From contig NZ_JAQSJE010000003.1 in assembly GCF_028649535.1 (NCBI RefSeq), positions 109,854-173,853 on the forward strand: DNA of 64,000 nt, in the 5' to 3' direction. Source of the DNA: Mannheimia cairinae. GTDB taxonomy: Bacteria; Pseudomonadota; Gammaproteobacteria; Enterobacterales; Pasteurellaceae. Positions within the stretch are counted from its first letter, which is position 1, and every line of letters starts with the position of its first letter. The position numbers were made by a program, and so were the translations under genes. Below, piece by piece: positions 10,041 to 20,035 of the stretch. The notes below the pieces were generated by a model that worked only from the letters and a program-made list of their open reading frames with translations, was not told the DNA's origin and made no database searches.

Positions 10041-12047
10041 CTATAGAATTTCTTTCGCTTTAGCAACTACGTTTTCAACTGTGAAGCCAAATAGTTTGAA
10101 TAGTTGATCTGCAGGTGCTGACTCACCAAAGCTATTCATACCTACGATTCGACCATCAAAACCAACATATTTGTACCAGAAGTCTGCTAGTTGAGCTTCG
10201 ATTGCCACACGTTTTGTGACTGAACGAGGTAATACTGATTCACGGTATGCTTCGTCTTGTTTATCAAATACATTTGTACTTGGCATTGAAACAACACGTA
10301 CTTTCACACCTTCAGCATCTAATACCTCAGCAGCCTTCATTGCTAAATCCACTTCAGAACCAGTTGCAATTAAAATTAAGTCTGGGCAACCGCCTTTTTC
10401 GCAACATTCACGTAGGATATAACCACCACGAGCAACATTCGCAAGTTGTTCTGCAGTACGCTCTTGTTGAGCAAGATTTTGACGTGTAAAGATTAATGCA
10501 GTTGGGCCATCTTTACGCTCAACAGCTGCTTTCCAAGCAATCGCTGATTCTACTTGGTCTGCTGGACGCCATGTTTCTAAGTTAGGAATTTGACGTAACG
10601 AAGCGGTTTGTTCAACCGGTTGGTGTGTTGGACCATCTTCACCTAAACCGATAGAGTCGTGAGTGTAAACAAATAATGCACGCTGTTTCATTAATGCAGC
10701 CATACGCACTGCATTATGTGCATATTCATAGAACATTAAGAAAGTTGCACCGTAAGGAATAAAACCACCATGTAGAGCAATACCATTCATAATTGCTGAC
10801 ATACCGAACTCACGTACACCGTAGTTTATGTAGTTACCATCAACATTATGATCTGCACGAATTGGTTTTGAACCAGACCATAACGTTAAGTTAGAGCTTG
10901 CTAAGTCAGCAGAACCACCTAGGAATTCAGGTAAAATATGGGCATATGCTTCAATAGCATTTTGTGATGCTTTACGGCTTGCAATCGTTGCTGGGTTTGC
11001 TTGTAGTTTCTCAATAAAGGCTTTGCTTTCTGCTTCCCAGTTTGCGGGTAATTCACCTGCATTACGACGCTTAAATTCAGCAGCTAATTCAGGGTATGCT
11101 GCTTCATAAGCGGCAAATTTTGCATTCCAATCTTTTTCTGCAACAGTACCTTTTGCTTTCGCATCCCACTCGGCATAAATATCAGCAGGAATTTCAAAAG
11201 GAGTGTGCTCCCAACCTAAGAACTCACGTGCAGCTGCAATTTCAGCATCACCTAATGGTGCACCGTGGCAATCGTGAGAAGCTGATTTATTTGGAGAACC
11301 ATAACCAATAATAGTTTTACAGATAATTAATGTTGGGCGTTCTGTTTCTGCTTGTGCGTTTTCAATCGCAAATTTAATTTGCTCAGCGTCGTGTCCATCT
11401 ACATTGCGAATAACTTGCCAACCATATGCTTCAAAACGTTGGGCGGTATCATCAGAGAACCAACCATCAACGTGACCATCGATTGAGATATTGTTATCAT
11501 CATAGAATGCGATTAATTTACCTAAGCCTAAGGTACCTGCTAATGAGCAAGCTTCGTGTGAGATACCTTCCATTAAGCAACCATCGCCTAAGAAAGCATA
11601 AGTGTAGTGATCAACAACATTATGTCCTTCACGGTTAAACTGTGCGGCAAGTGTTTTTTCTGCGATAGCCATACCTACCGCATTTGTAATACCTTGGCCT
11701 AAAGGACCAGTTGTGGTTTCAACCCCAGGAGCATAACCATATTCTGGATGGCCAGGTGTTTTAGAATGTAATTGACGGAATTGTTTTAAATCTTCAATAG
11801 AAAGATCATAGCCAGTTAAGTGAAGCAGGCTATAAATCAACATTGAACCGTGGCCATTTGACAGTACGAAACGGTCACGATCTGCCCATTTAGGGTTGGT
11901 TGGATTGTGTTTTAAGAAATCACGCCATAAAACTTCAGCAATATCAGCCATACCCATTGGTGCACCTGGGTGTCCAGAGTTAGCTTTTTGTACAGCATCC
12001 ATACTTAAAAAACGAATTGCATTTGCAAGTGTTTTACGCTCTGCCAT
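10041..12047 (-). CDS. tkt: transketolase
   Basis: A thiamine-diphosphate enzyme of the non-oxidative pentose phosphate pathway, moving two-carbon ketol units between sugar phosphates. The 668-residue protein starts [20 protein letters not shown]. The ATG at 12047 is preferred over a TTG six codons upstream because AGGAG lies just before it. It has the [11 protein letters not shown] motif, the TPP motif GDGCLMEG...DDNNISIDG, and the C-terminal pyrimidine-binding domain. It has its own promoter with a perfect CRP site upstream and a terminator downstream. Confidence 0.97.
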   Translation of the reverse strand: MAERKTLANAIRFLSMDAVQKANSGHPGAPMGMADIAEVLWRDFLKHNPTNPKWADRDRFVLSNGHGSMLIYSLLHLTGYDLSIEDLKQFRQLHSKTPGHPEYGYAPGVETTTGPLGQGITNAVGMAIAEKTLAAQFNREGHNVVDHYTYAFLGDGCLMEGISHEACSLAGTLGLGKLIAFYDDNNISIDGHVDGWFSDDTAQRFEAYGWQVIRNVDGHDAEQIKFAIENAQAETERPTLIICKTIIGYGSPNKSASHDCHGAPLGDAEIAAAREFLGWEHTPFEIPADIYAEWDAKAKGTVAEKDWNAKFAAYEAAYPELAAEFKRRNAGELPANWEAESKAFIEKLQANPATIASRKASQNAIEAYAHILPEFLGGSADLASSNLTLWSGSKPIRADHNVDGNYINYGVREFGMSAIMNGIALHGGFIPYGATFLMFYEYAHNAVRMAALMKQRALFVYTHDSIGLGEDGPTHQPVEQTASLRQIPNLETWRPADQVESAIAWKAAVERKDGPTALIFTRQNLAQQERTAEQLANVARGGYILRECCEKGGCPDLILIATGSEVDLAMKAAEVLDAEGVKVRVVSMPSTNVFDKQDEAYRESVLPRSVTKRVAIEAQLADFWYKYVGFDGRIVGMNSFGESAPADQLFKLFGFTVENVVAKAKEIL

Positions 12048-12100
12048 TGTGTTACTCCTAGTCAAGAATGTTATATGTTAGAAGAGAATACTATTACCCA

Positions 12101-12130
12101 ATTTTACACTATTTTTAGTTAAAAACTCAA
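12101..12130 (-). promoter_or_regulatory. Predicted sigma-70 promoter of tkt
   Basis: On the minus strand TTGAGT (12125-12130) and TAAAAT (12101-12106) are separated by 18 bp. The predicted start of transcription is near 12094, about 47 bp before the ATG. Confidence 0.55.
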
Positions 12131-12147
12131 AAAATCTAAACTAAAAA

Positions 12148-12163
12148 TGTGATCTGGCTCACA
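12148..12163. promoter_or_regulatory. Perfect-consensus CRP (cAMP receptor protein) site
   Basis: TGTGATCTGGCTCACA matches TGTGA-N6-TCACA in all ten defined positions. Its centre is about 61.5 bp upstream of the predicted tkt start, the classic class I activator position. It is about 145 bp upstream of the rpmE transcription start, so tkt is the likelier target. Confidence 0.75.
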
Positions 12164-12265
12164 AAAAATGATTATAACTTGATTTTTTTTGATTGCTTTT
12201 GATTTTTTGTGCAAAAGATTTTTTAAATTCTAATATTTCTTACAAAAAGCCTACTTATTTAAGGG

Positions 12266-12294
12266 TTGATCTTGGTTTTAAATTTCTCTAGAAT
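12266..12294 (+). promoter_or_regulatory. Predicted sigma-70 promoter of rpmE
   Basis: TTGATC (12266-12271) and TAGAAT (12289-12294) are 17 bp apart, giving a start near 12301 and a leader of about 115 nt before the rpmE ATG. Confidence 0.65.
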
Positions 12295-12300
12295 ATGCAC

Positions 12301-12415
12301 TCTTTTTAGGCGTTGAGCATAGGCTCAACATTTTTATTAATCACATATGGTACCTATCAGCGGTAGAATGTTCTAACAAGATAGGCAGCGATATGGCTTC
12401 TTACGAGGTTATCCA
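12301..12415 (+). promoter_or_regulatory. Structured rpmE leader, candidate autoregulatory RNA
   Basis: The leader contains a hairpin GTTGAGC/GCTCAAC (12312-12329) followed by ATTTTT. A second long-range stem, CCTATC (12353-12358) with GATAGG (12380-12385), encloses TAGAA/TTCTA. Autogenous control of L31 synthesis through the leader is described for gammaproteobacteria; that this leader works the same way is inference from position and folding. Confidence 0.5.
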
Positions 12416-12628
12416 ATGAAACAAGGTATTCACCCAGAATATACAGAAGTTACTGCAACATGTTCTTGCGGTAATGTAATTAAAACTCGCTCAACAGTGG
12501 GTAAAAACTTAAACTTAGACGTGTGTGGCAACTGCCACCCATTCTATACTGGTAAACAACGTGTTGTTGATACTGGTGGTCGTGTAGAACGTTTCAACAA
12601 ACGTTTCAGCATTCCAAGCTCAAAATAA
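12416..12628 (+). CDS. rpmE: 50S ribosomal protein L31 (zinc-binding type)
   Basis: A 70-residue protein of the large subunit that bridges to the small subunit head. It carries the four-ligand zinc pattern of the C+ form, with Cys at 16 and 18 in CSC and the pair in [11 protein letters not shown] at 37-40. This is the zinc-containing paralogue as opposed to the zinc-free YkgM type. It is preceded by a structured leader and followed by a strong terminator, so it is a single-gene unit. Confidence 0.97.
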   Translation: MKQGIHPEYTEVTATCSCGNVIKTRSTVGKNLNLDVCGNCHPFYTGKQRVVDTGGRVERFNKRFSIPSSK

Positions 12629-12642
12629 TTTAGATATTTTGA

Positions 12643-12666
12643 AAAGCCCCGCATTTGCGGGGTTTT
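12643..12666 (+). terminator. Terminator of rpmE
   Basis: CCCCGC (12647-12652) pairs with GCGGGG (12657-12662), extended by AAAG/TTTT, and is followed by a T-rich tract. Confidence 0.9.
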
Positions 12667-12925
12667 GTTTTATGTAAATAAGAGAATTAATTAGTAACTA
12701 TTCATAGATGATTATTTTATGGTGTATAGTTAATATCATAGGTGTTACAATATCTTTATCATAAGTGTGATTATAAGATAAATCATGATAGTAAAGATGG
12801 TTATATAAAATCACATTGTTTAAAAAATGCAATCTTCTAATAAAGTAAATCAAAAAAGTATATTATAGAGTTTTATTTACTAAATCAGAAGTGCAATTAT
12901 ATATAAAATAATAGGAGTTTTAAAA
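12667..12925. other. AT-rich intergenic stretch before the glycosyltransferase
   Basis: About 260 bp of very AT-rich sequence with no open frame of note. It presumably holds the promoter of the next gene; AGGAG at 12911-12916 is its ribosome site. No uptake sequence, repeat or RNA gene was seen. Confidence 0.5.
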
Positions 12926-13966
12926 ATGAAATATAATATCTCTATGGTAATAAATAAATTTAAGAATGGTGGTGGTACTGAAAGATATATTTTAGATTTA
13001 GTTAATGGATTTTATGATTTAGGGATTCATCCCAATGTCTATGCTATGAAATTTGATAAAAGCATAACAGAATATAAAAAAATTCAAGCATATAAAATAA
13101 CTTTGAATTTAATTCCTAAAATATTAAAGAATTTCTTTTTTTCTCAAGCCATTCAACGAAGAAAGAAAAATAAGGAAATAACGTTATCCGCAGCTTACAC
13201 TGATGGTGATATATTATTTTGTGGAGGACAATATAGAGGCTATTTAAATGCTTTAAATAAAACGAAAACATTTTCTGCTTCCATTAAAATAAAAATGGAA
13301 CAAAGAGCGTTAAATAACTCAAAAGTTATTGTAGCTCACTCCAAGCTAATGAAAAAAGAGTTAATTGAATTATATAATATTCCAAGCAATAAAATAGAAG
13401 TTCTTTACCCTCCTCTTGATATTGAAAAATTTAAAATTATTGATGATAGCCAAAGAAAAAATCTACGTAAAAAATTTGGTTTTAAAGATAATGAAACAAT
13501 CTATCTATTTCCATCAACAGGGCATAAAAGAAAAGGATTTGAGATTCTTGCCAATTATTTTAAAAATAGTTCATTGCCTATAAGGTTAGTTGTGGCTGGT
13601 ACCCCAGTAAAAGATGATAAAAATATAACATCTTTGGGATTTAGAAAGGATATGCCTGAATTATATCAAGCAGCAGATTTCACTATTATGGCATCAATAT
13701 ATGAGCCTTTTGGTTTAGTTGGATTAGAATCTATTTTCTCTGGGACTCCCATCATATTTTCAGAAAATATGGCATGCTTAGAAGCTCTAAAAGGAGATTT
13801 TGGATACACCTTTGATAGAAATGTCAATGAAAGTTTAAATAATGCGATAAGAAATTCACTAAAAAATAAATACAGGATTAATAATCCCTATAGTTTAATC
13901 GACTATGATCCAACGTTAGAAAATCATTTAAAGAATTTATTAAAAATAATAGAAAAACTTCAATGA
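12926..13966 (+). CDS. GT4-family glycosyltransferase
   Basis: A 346-residue GT-B glycosyltransferase, probably adding a sugar to lipooligosaccharide or capsule at the inner membrane. Visible features are the N-terminal GGGTERYILDLV donor/acceptor loop at 15-26, the VLYPPLD segment at about 159-165, and the family catalytic EX7E motif E260-E268 (EPFGLVGLE). Donor and acceptor cannot be told from sequence. Its base composition is far more AT-rich than its neighbours (lysine AAA, isoleucine ATA and leucine TTA dominate), which suggests transfer. It ends one base before ilvY. Confidence 0.85.
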   Translation: MKYNISMVINKFKNGGGTERYILDLVNGFYDLGIHPNVYAMKFDKSITEYKKIQAYKITLNLIPKILKNFFFSQAIQRRKKNKEITLSAAYTDGDILFCGGQYRGYLNALNKTKTFSASIKIKMEQRALNNSKVIVAHSKLMKKELIELYNIPSNKIEVLYPPLDIEKFKIIDDSQRKNLRKKFGFKDNETIYLFPSTGHKRKGFEILANYFKNSSLPIRLVVAGTPVKDDKNITSLGFRKDMPELYQAADFTIMASIYEPFGLVGLESIFSGTPIIFSENMACLEALKGDFGYTFDRNVNESLNNAIRNSLKNKYRINNPYSLIDYDPTLENHLKNLLKIIEKLQ

Positions 13967-13967
13967 A

Positions 13968-14852
13968 ATGGAATTCCAAAGCCTTAAACTTTTTTTAGAT
14001 ATTGCTCAAACTCGTAGTTTTATCCGTAGTGCGGAAAAAAACTACATAACGGCTTCAACTTTAACTCGGCATATTCAACGTATGGAGGAGGAGTTGGGGC
14101 AACCGTTGTTTTTGCGAGATAATCGGCAAGTACATTTAACAGAAGCGGGTGAAAAATTTTTAGAATTTGCAAAACAGAGTTGGACGGAATGGCGACAATT
14201 ACAGCATAGCCTTTCGCCTATGCAAGGTGAGCTAGAGGGAGAATTAAAGGTTTTTTGTTCAGTTACTGCTTCGTATAGCCATTTGCCGCCCATATTAGAG
14301 AAGTTTCGGCAGCTGTACCCAAAGGTAGATATCAAACTTAGCACCGGAGACCCGGCTCAAGCCGTGTATGAGGTGCAATCATTATCCGCAGATATTTCTT
14401 TAGCGGGTAAACCGGAATTATTACCTAATAATATTATTTTCCACTATATTGATGATATTGAGCTTTCAATTATTGCTCCTCGAATTGCTTGTAGTGCAAC
14501 ACAATGTTTACAACAATCACCAATAGATTGGAAAAATGTACCCTTTATTTTGCCAGTAAACGGGCCGGTACGGAAACGAATTGATCGCTGGTTTAAAGAG
14601 CAAAAAATTAAAGAACCTAAAATTTATGCTACAGTGGCAGGCCACGAAGCTATAGTTCCTATGGTAGCTTTAGGATTTGGTGTAGCATTATTACCAGATG
14701 TGGTTATTAAGCATAGCCCAATGAATAATCAAGTTTCTTATGTAAACTTGTCTTCTCCCATCACTCCTTTTGAATTAGGTATTTGTGTACAACAAAGACG
14801 TTTACAAGAGCCCATTGTTAATGCATTCTGGTCATTATTGACTAAGATTTAA
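13968..14852 (+). CDS. ilvY: LysR-family activator IlvY
   Basis: A LysR-type regulator of 294 residues with an N-terminal winged helix (1-60) and a substrate-binding domain. Sequence signatures shared with E. coli IlvY are FCSVTASYSHLPPILEKFR, LAGKPE, GHEAIVPMVALGFGVALLPDVV and the C-terminal TPFELG. IlvY normally activates ilvC, which is usually divergent next to it; ilvC is not here, since the upstream gene is a glycosyltransferase. No clear ribosome site precedes the ATG, which lies 1 bp after the previous stop, so translation may be coupled. Confidence 0.88.
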   Translation: MEFQSLKLFLDIAQTRSFIRSAEKNYITASTLTRHIQRMEEELGQPLFLRDNRQVHLTEAGEKFLEFAKQSWTEWRQLQHSLSPMQGELEGELKVFCSVTASYSHLPPILEKFRQLYPKVDIKLSTGDPAQAVYEVQSLSADISLAGKPELLPNNIIFHYIDDIELSIIAPRIACSATQCLQQSPIDWKNVPFILPVNGPVRKRIDRWFKEQKIKEPKIYATVAGHEAIVPMVALGFGVALLPDVVIKHSPMNNQVSYVNLSSPITPFELGICVQQRRLQEPIVNAFWSLLTKI

Positions 14853-14861
14853 TAAATGGCA

Positions 14862-16070
14862 TGATCTACCCCAAAAAGTTGGACAAATTAATTAAGTTAA
14901 ATATCGAGCTCGGTACTGCACCGGGCTCAGCCCTTTTAAATTCAGTTTAATGCGTTTTTGGTTGTAATACACTAAATATTTTTCAAGTTCATCCTGCAAT
15001 TCTGCTATCGATGTGTAATTTCGAGTGTAAAAACATTCCGATTTCAATATCCCAAAAAAACTTTCTATTACTGCATTATCATAGCAATGACCTCGTCGGC
15101 TCATACTTTGTAACGCTTTGCCTTTTAACATCTTCACCCATTTTTTCATGCCGTAAAGCACACCTTGATCACTGTGAATAATCGGGCAATCCGTCGGTTT
15201 TAACCGCTTAAACCCCTGTTCTAACATCCGTTTTACCAAGGAAAACTTGGGGTGGGTGGCAAATTGATAAGCAATAATTTCCCGATTGGCTAAATCCATC
15301 AGTGGGGAAAAATAGAGTTTTTCCTCTCCGATATGAAATTCCGTCACGTCCGTTACCCATTTCTGATTGAGCTTAGTCGCCGTAAAATCACGATTCAGCA
15401 AATTCGGGGCAATATGTGAAGTTTTTCCGCGTTTTCCGTGTCTTTTCTTGCGGACAATCGAATAAATGTCTAGCTCATTCATCAGTTTCAATACCGTTTT
15501 ATGGTTCAGTTTAAAGCCGATTTGGCGCAGTTTTATTGTCAAAGGACGATAACCGTCCCACTGTTTGCTTTCCTGATACAACGATAACAGTGCCGCTTTT
15601 TCCGAGACGTAATCTTTCGTCACCGATTAGTAATAAAAGGTAGAACGAGACATTCTGGCCGCTTTTAATAAATCATTGAGTGCGTGATTTTGCCGGTCGA
15701 GTTCCTCCAACTTTTTTAGATAGGCATTCTCCGCTCGTAAGTAAGCCAACTCCCGCTGTAGCTTTTTAAAAGCTTGGGGAGACAAGTCGGTCGGCTCAGG
15801 GATTTCAATCTCTTTCTTTTTCATTTTAGGCTTCACTATTTTAGGTGGTTTAGGCTTGATACAGGGAGATTTTACCCCCTCTAAGCCTCGTTCGTGAAAC
15901 GCTTTTAGCCAATTAATGACAACAGAATGGGGAATTTGATGAAGTTTAGCCACTTCGCGAATGCCGAAATCCTGCTCGGTAACGAGTTTGATAATTTCTA
16001 AACGAAATTGATAAGAATGAGACATAATCTGCACCTCAAATTGGGTGTCCAGGTTTTGGGGTGCAGATCA
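14862..16070 (-). mobile_element. IS3-family (IS150-like) insertion sequence
   Basis: A 1209-bp element with imperfect terminal inverted repeats: TGATCTACCCCAAAAAGTTG begins at 14862, and the complement of the right end begins TGATCTGCACCCCAAAACCT. Both ends show the TG...CA termini usual for IS3 members. It lies between the convergent ends of ilvY and rsmA, so it interrupts no recognisable gene. No matching 3-5 bp target duplication is visible (GGCA against TGTT), which suggests an old insertion or later rearrangement. Confidence 0.88.
14892..16025 (-). pseudogene. IS150-like transposase, one frame with an internal TAA
   Basis: Reading from the ATG at 16025, an N-terminal half with a helix-turn-helix and a leucine-zipper-like coiled coil runs to ...MSRSTFYY. 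It meets a single TAA at 15627-15629 and continues in the same frame to 14892 as the rve integrase core. The catalytic triad is intact: D in VTDVTEF, D in HSDQG and E in ESFFGILKSE. IS150 relatives carry two frames joined by frameshifting; here both halves share one frame, so the stop looks like a CAA-to-TAA mutation. The second half could restart at the GTG at 15623 but lacks a ribosome site. Confidence 0.8.
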
Positions 16071-16085
16071 TGTTTTATTTAGAAT

Positions 16086-16955
16086 TTAGCAATCTTCATC
16101 AATCAATTCTTCTTTATTATCAACCGCTGGTGGATTATCACATAGCCAATTTGCCAAACGGGCATAATCTTGAATAGTTAAGTTTTCGGCACGAGCAGTT
16201 AGATCGATATTTAAAGCTTCAAGTTGCTCTACACTAAATAATGTTGATAATGCATTACGTAATGTTTTACGACGTTGGTTAAAGGCTTGTGTCGTTACAC
16301 GATTTAACCAATACACATCTTTAACAGGGTAAGGTAATTCTTTGTAAGGTACTAAGCGAACCACTGCAGAATCGACTTTTGGTGCGGGTTTAAATGCACT
16401 TGGCGGTACTTCAAGTACAGGCATTACTTGGCAATAATATTGTGCCATAATCGTTAATCGCCCATAAGCTTTGCTATTAGGTGCTGCACATAAGCGTTTT
16501 ACCACTTCTTTTTGCAACATAAAGTGCATATCTTGAATTAAATCGTGGAATTTGAATAAATGAAACATTAATGGAGTAGAAATGTTGTAAGGCAAATTGC
16601 CAAACACTCGAACTGCTTCATTTTCAGCTAGATTTAAGCTTTCAAAATATTCACGGAAATTAAAACGTAATGCATCTTCTTCAATTACATTTAATTTTTG
16701 ATTTAAAAAAGGGTGATGGCGTAAACGTTCTGCTAAATCACGGTCTAATTCAACCACTGTTAGTTTATCAACTAATTCAGCGACGGGTTCAGTTAAAGCA
16801 CCTAAGCCTGGTCCGATTTCAAGTAAGAATTGATCTTTTTTCGGATTGATTGCAGAAACAATGCCGTGAATCACGTTTATATCGTGTAGAAAGTTTTGCC
16901 CAAAACGTTTACGGGCAGTGTGTCCTAAATGTTTTTTAGAATTTTGTGAACTCAT
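16086..16955 (-). CDS. rsmA: 16S rRNA dimethyladenosine transferase RsmA (KsgA)
   Basis: It dimethylates the two adjacent adenines in the 3'-terminal hairpin of 16S rRNA late in small-subunit assembly. The product has 289 residues. The ATG at 16955 ([25 protein letters not shown]) is chosen over a longer frame because AAGGA lies just upstream and the conserved N terminus begins there. SAM motif [11 protein letters not shown] and catalytic NLPYNIS are present. It follows surA on the same strand, an arrangement reduced from the E. coli surA-pdxA-rsmA order. Confidence 0.96.
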   Translation of the reverse strand: MSSQNSKKHLGHTARKRFGQNFLHDINVIHGIVSAINPKKDQFLLEIGPGLGALTEPVAELVDKLTVVELDRDLAERLRHHPFLNQKLNVIEEDALRFNFREYFESLNLAENEAVRVFGNLPYNISTPLMFHLFKFHDLIQDMHFMLQKEVVKRLCAAPNSKAYGRLTIMAQYYCQVMPVLEVPPSAFKPAPKVDSAVVRLVPYKELPYPVKDVYWLNRVTTQAFNQRRKTLRNALSTLFSVEQLEALNIDLTARAENLTIQDYARLANWLCDNPPAVDNKEELIDEDC

Positions 16956-16980
16956 TTTTATCCTTTTTAGTAATAAGAAA

Positions 16981-17003
16981 AGAACCCCGCAAGGCGAGGT
17001 TCT
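16981..17003 (-). terminator. Hairpin between surA and rsmA
   Basis: AGAACC (16981-16986) pairs with GGTTCT (16998-17003), with an inner CGC/GCG stem. Read on the minus strand it is followed by TTTTC, so it may attenuate surA read-through into rsmA. Confidence 0.6.
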
Positions 17004-17016
17004 TATTATTTTTATA

Positions 17017-17961
17017 TTATTGACCAAGATATTGGATATGTACAGTTTTTCGTAGAGCTTTAATCCAGTCTTTTGAGGCCTCTTCAGCTTGTTTGTTTAC
17101 AAGTTGTTGGTAAGCTCTTTGATGATAAGCATCTTCGGTTCTATCGCCATCACGAATATCTGTTACTTTAAGAATATGCCAACCAAATTGAGATTTAAAA
17201 GGTGCTGAAATTTGCCCTGTTTTTGCTGTTGAGGCAACTTTTGCAAAAGCAGGATCATAAATTTCTAGGAAATTAAATCCTAAGTCGCCACCATCTGCGC
17301 CAGAAGCATAATCAACAGAATTTGCTTCAGCTGCTTTTTCAAAAGTTGTTTTGCCTGTTTTAATATCTGAAATTAGGGAATTTAATTTCGCTTTAGCTTG
17401 GTTATCATTTAAAATTGGGTTTGTTTTTAACAAAATATGGCTAACACGGTGTTCTTTACCTAGAACGGTTTTGAATTTACCATTTGCTTTATCTTTAGCC
17501 ATTAATTCTTTTGCAAGTGTTTGTACTTGCTCAGGTGAAACCTGAATAGATCGACCAATACTAAAATGGCGAACTTGTTCCATTGCCATTTGATGTGCAA
17601 TATTACGTTTAAATTGCGTTAAAGTAATACCTTGATAATCTAATGCATCTAATAATTGACCATATGTAATGCCATTTTGAATAGCAATGTCTTCAACTGC
17701 TTGATCAACTGCTGCAGGGCTTACTGTTACACCAGCTTCTTTTGTAACTTGTTGAACAAGCATATCATCAATAACTTGATCAACAGCCGCTTTATGAGCT
17801 GATGGTGTCGCTTTCTTTTTTCCTAAAACTCGTTGAACTTGGCTTTCCATTACAGGAGTATCGTTTACTAATGCAACAACTCGCTCCTCAAAAGCTTGAG
17901 CAGTTTGGGTAAGACTAACAGTCGCAACGGCGACAGCAAATAATGATTTTACTAATTTCAT
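17017..17961 (-). CDS. surA: periplasmic chaperone/peptidyl-prolyl isomerase SurA
   Basis: A periplasmic chaperone for outer-membrane proteins. The product is 314 residues from the ATG at 17961, with a signal peptide cleaved after AQA (residue 23). The N-terminal SurA chaperone domain is followed by one parvulin domain at about 170-275 ([10 protein letters not shown] ... GGDLGF ... [12 protein letters not shown]). E. coli SurA has two parvulin domains and 428 residues; the one-parvulin form is usual in Haemophilus-type relatives. It works with the BamA and Skp proteins encoded 7 kb away. Confidence 0.92.
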   Translation of the reverse strand: MKLVKSLFAVAVATVSLTQTAQAFEERVVALVNDTPVMESQVQRVLGKKKATPSAHKAAVDQVIDDMLVQQVTKEAGVTVSPAAVDQAVEDIAIQNGITYGQLLDALDYQGITLTQFKRNIAHQMAMEQVRHFSIGRSIQVSPEQVQTLAKELMAKDKANGKFKTVLGKEHRVSHILLKTNPILNDNQAKAKLNSLISDIKTGKTTFEKAAEANSVDYASGADGGDLGFNFLEIYDPAFAKVASTAKTGQISAPFKSQFGWHILKVTDIRDGDRTEDAYHQRAYQQLVNKQAEEASKDWIKALRKTVHIQYLGQ

Positions 17962-18038
17962 TTTTATAACAATCCTAGTGGAGATAATAAGTAAATACCT
18001 TTCTTTAGAGATAAGTTTATAGAAAAGGTTCACTAAAC

Positions 18039-18587
18039 TTAAGTAGTTTCTTCATTTATTGCAGGAACTAAGACCACTTGATTGGTTCCATCATAATGAG
18101 AAGTTTTCACTTGAATTTGTTCATTCTTAGCAGTGGGGATATTTTTTCCCACATAATCTGCACGAATTGGTAATTCCCGATGTCCTCTATCTACTAATAT
18201 TACTAACTCAATTCGAGAGGCTCGCCCAAAATCTAATAACGCATCTAATGCAGCACGAATAGTTCTGCCTGTAAATAATACATCATCAACTAAGATGACT
18301 TTTTTACCATTAATATTTAGCTGATTATCAGCACCAGCAAAAATAGGATCTTGATAAATTAAGTCTAAATCATCACGGTAAAAGGTAATATCTAATGCCA
18401 TTATTGGAAGCTGGATGTCGGCTAATTCAGCAATACGTTTTTGAATAAATTCAGCAATTTCAGCTCCTCGACGTTTAATGCCAACAATAACTAAATCTTG
18501 TAAATCTCCGTGTTTTTCAATAATTTGATGAGAAATACGAGAGATAATACGCTGAAATTGTTCAGTATCAATAATTATTTTTTCCAT
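18039..18587 (-). CDS. pyrR: PyrR bifunctional pyr operon regulator/uracil phosphoribosyltransferase
   Basis: A PRPP-binding protein of 182 residues with the motif VILVDDVLFTGRTIRAALDAL at about 96-116 and the PyrR signature GIKRRGAEIAEFIQKRI. In Gram-positives PyrR binds pyr mRNA leaders and attenuates transcription; it also has weak uracil phosphoribosyltransferase activity. It starts 5 bp after hldE ends on the same strand, so the two may be cotranscribed. Whether it regulates pyr genes here cannot be judged, and the pyrE in this window has no evident leader. Confidence 0.92.
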   Translation of the reverse strand: MEKIIIDTEQFQRIISRISHQIIEKHGDLQDLVIVGIKRRGAEIAEFIQKRIAELADIQLPIMALDITFYRDDLDLIYQDPIFAGADNQLNINGKKVILVDDVLFTGRTIRAALDALLDFGRASRIELVILVDRGHRELPIRADYVGKNIPTAKNEQIQVKTSHYDGTNQVVLVPAINEETT

Positions 18588-18592
18588 AGAAA

Positions 18593-20020
18593 TTATAACG
18601 CTTGAATTTTTTTAATTACATTAGTCGTAGAGCAACCATTTTCAAAATTTAACACTTTAACTTCGCCGCCATTTGCCCATACTTCTTGGCTACCGGCAAT
18701 CTCTTCTGGTTTATAGTCGCCACCTTTTATCAATAAATCCGGCAGAACTTCGCCAATTAAACGTTGCGGTGTATCTTCATCGAATGGTACGACCCAATCC
18801 ACAGAGGCAAGCCCAGCAAGCACAGCCATTCTTGAATTTAAATCGTTAATTGGACGAGACTCGCCTTTTAAGCGTTTTACAGAATTATCTGTATTAACCG
18901 CAACAATTAAACGATCGCCTAATTTACGAGCATTTTCTAAGTAAGAAACGTGTCCCGGGTGGAGAATATCAAAGCAGCCGTTTGTCATCACTATTTTCTC
19001 GCCACGGCTTTTTGCTGCTTCAACAATAGCTTTTAATCCTGCTTCAGCAACAATGCCAAAGCCAGTTTCTGAGCGTTGATGAATTGCATTTTCAAGCTCA
19101 ACAGGACTAACGGTTGAAGTACCAAGTTTACCAACAACCACCCCAGCTGCCGCATTGGCTAAATAACAAGCTTCTTCATAAGGACGACCGTCTGCAATCG
19201 CCGTTGCAAGCACACTGATTACCGTATCTCCTGCTCCTGTTACGTCATAAACTTCTTTTGCTTGAGTAGGTAGGTGGTAAGGTTCTTGATTCGGGCGAAG
19301 TAACGTCATTCCTTTTTCCGAGCGGGTTACTAATAATGCTGATAGCTCAAAATCAGCAATCATTTTTAAACCTTTGCGAACGATCTCATTTTCGTCTTTA
19401 CAATGCCCAACAACCGCTTCAAATTCCGCCATATTTGGAGTTAAAAGCGTTGCACCACGGTAGCGTTCAAAATCGGTACCTTTAGGATCGATAAGCACAG
19501 GTACATTTGCTTTACGGGTAATTTGGATCATTTGCTGGACTGATTCAAGTGTGCCTTTGCCGTAATCCGATAAAATCAACGCTCCGTAAGCGGTAATTTC
19601 TTGCGAAAGTTTTGCAAGTAGAGAGGCAGAATCCACATTTTGGAAACCCTCTTCAAAATCTAAACGTAATAATTGCTGGTGGCGAGAAAGAATACGTAAT
19701 TTTGTAATGGTTGGGTGTGAATCAACCGCCACACAATGATTTTGAATATTATATGAATTGAGTAATTGATCTAAAGCTCGTCCTGCATCATCATTACCAA
19801 CTAAACCGTGAAGTGTTACCGGGACACCAAGGCTTGCAATATTCATTGCCACATTCGCTGCCCCACCTGCACGCTCTTCAATATCTTGAACCTTAACAAC
19901 AGGTACGGGAGCTTCAGGCGAAATACGATTTGTTGCACCAAACCAATAGCGGTCTAGCATTACATCGCCAAGTACTAACACTTTAGCATTATTAAATTTT
20001 GGAGAGTATTGCATCATCAT
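18593..20020 (-). CDS. hldE: bifunctional heptose 7-phosphate kinase/heptose 1-phosphate adenylyltransferase HldE
   Basis: It makes ADP-heptose for the lipooligosaccharide inner core. The product is 475 residues from the ATG at 20020 (first of three consecutive Met), placed 6 nt after GGAG; a TTG start upstream is less likely. The N-terminal ribokinase domain is at about 5-320, with [11 protein letters not shown] and DVTGAGDT. The C-terminal nucleotidyltransferase is at about 340-475, with [17 protein letters not shown]-like element fills the DNA immediately upstream of the ribosome site. Confidence 0.96.
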   Translation of the reverse strand: MMMQYSPKFNNAKVLVLGDVMLDRYWFGATNRISPEAPVPVVKVQDIEERAGGAANVAMNIASLGVPVTLHGLVGNDDAGRALDQLLNSYNIQNHCVAVDSHPTITKLRILSRHQQLLRLDFEEGFQNVDSASLLAKLSQEITAYGALILSDYGKGTLESVQQMIQITRKANVPVLIDPKGTDFERYRGATLLTPNMAEFEAVVGHCKDENEIVRKGLKMIADFELSALLVTRSEKGMTLLRPNQEPYHLPTQAKEVYDVTGAGDTVISVLATAIADGRPYEEACYLANAAAGVVVGKLGTSTVSPVELENAIHQRSETGFGIVAEAGLKAIVEAAKSRGEKIVMTNGCFDILHPGHVSYLENARKLGDRLIVAVNTDNSVKRLKGESRPINDLNSRMAVLAGLASVDWVVPFDEDTPQRLIGEVLPDLLIKGGDYKPEEIAGSQEVWANGGEVKVLNFENGCSTTNVIKKIQAL

Positions 20021-20035
20021 TTTTTGCTCCTTTAT

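Noticed and set aside
14858-16075. Target-site duplication around the insertion sequence
   Set aside because: Flanks GGCA and TGTT do not match at any 3-5 bp length, so none is claimed.
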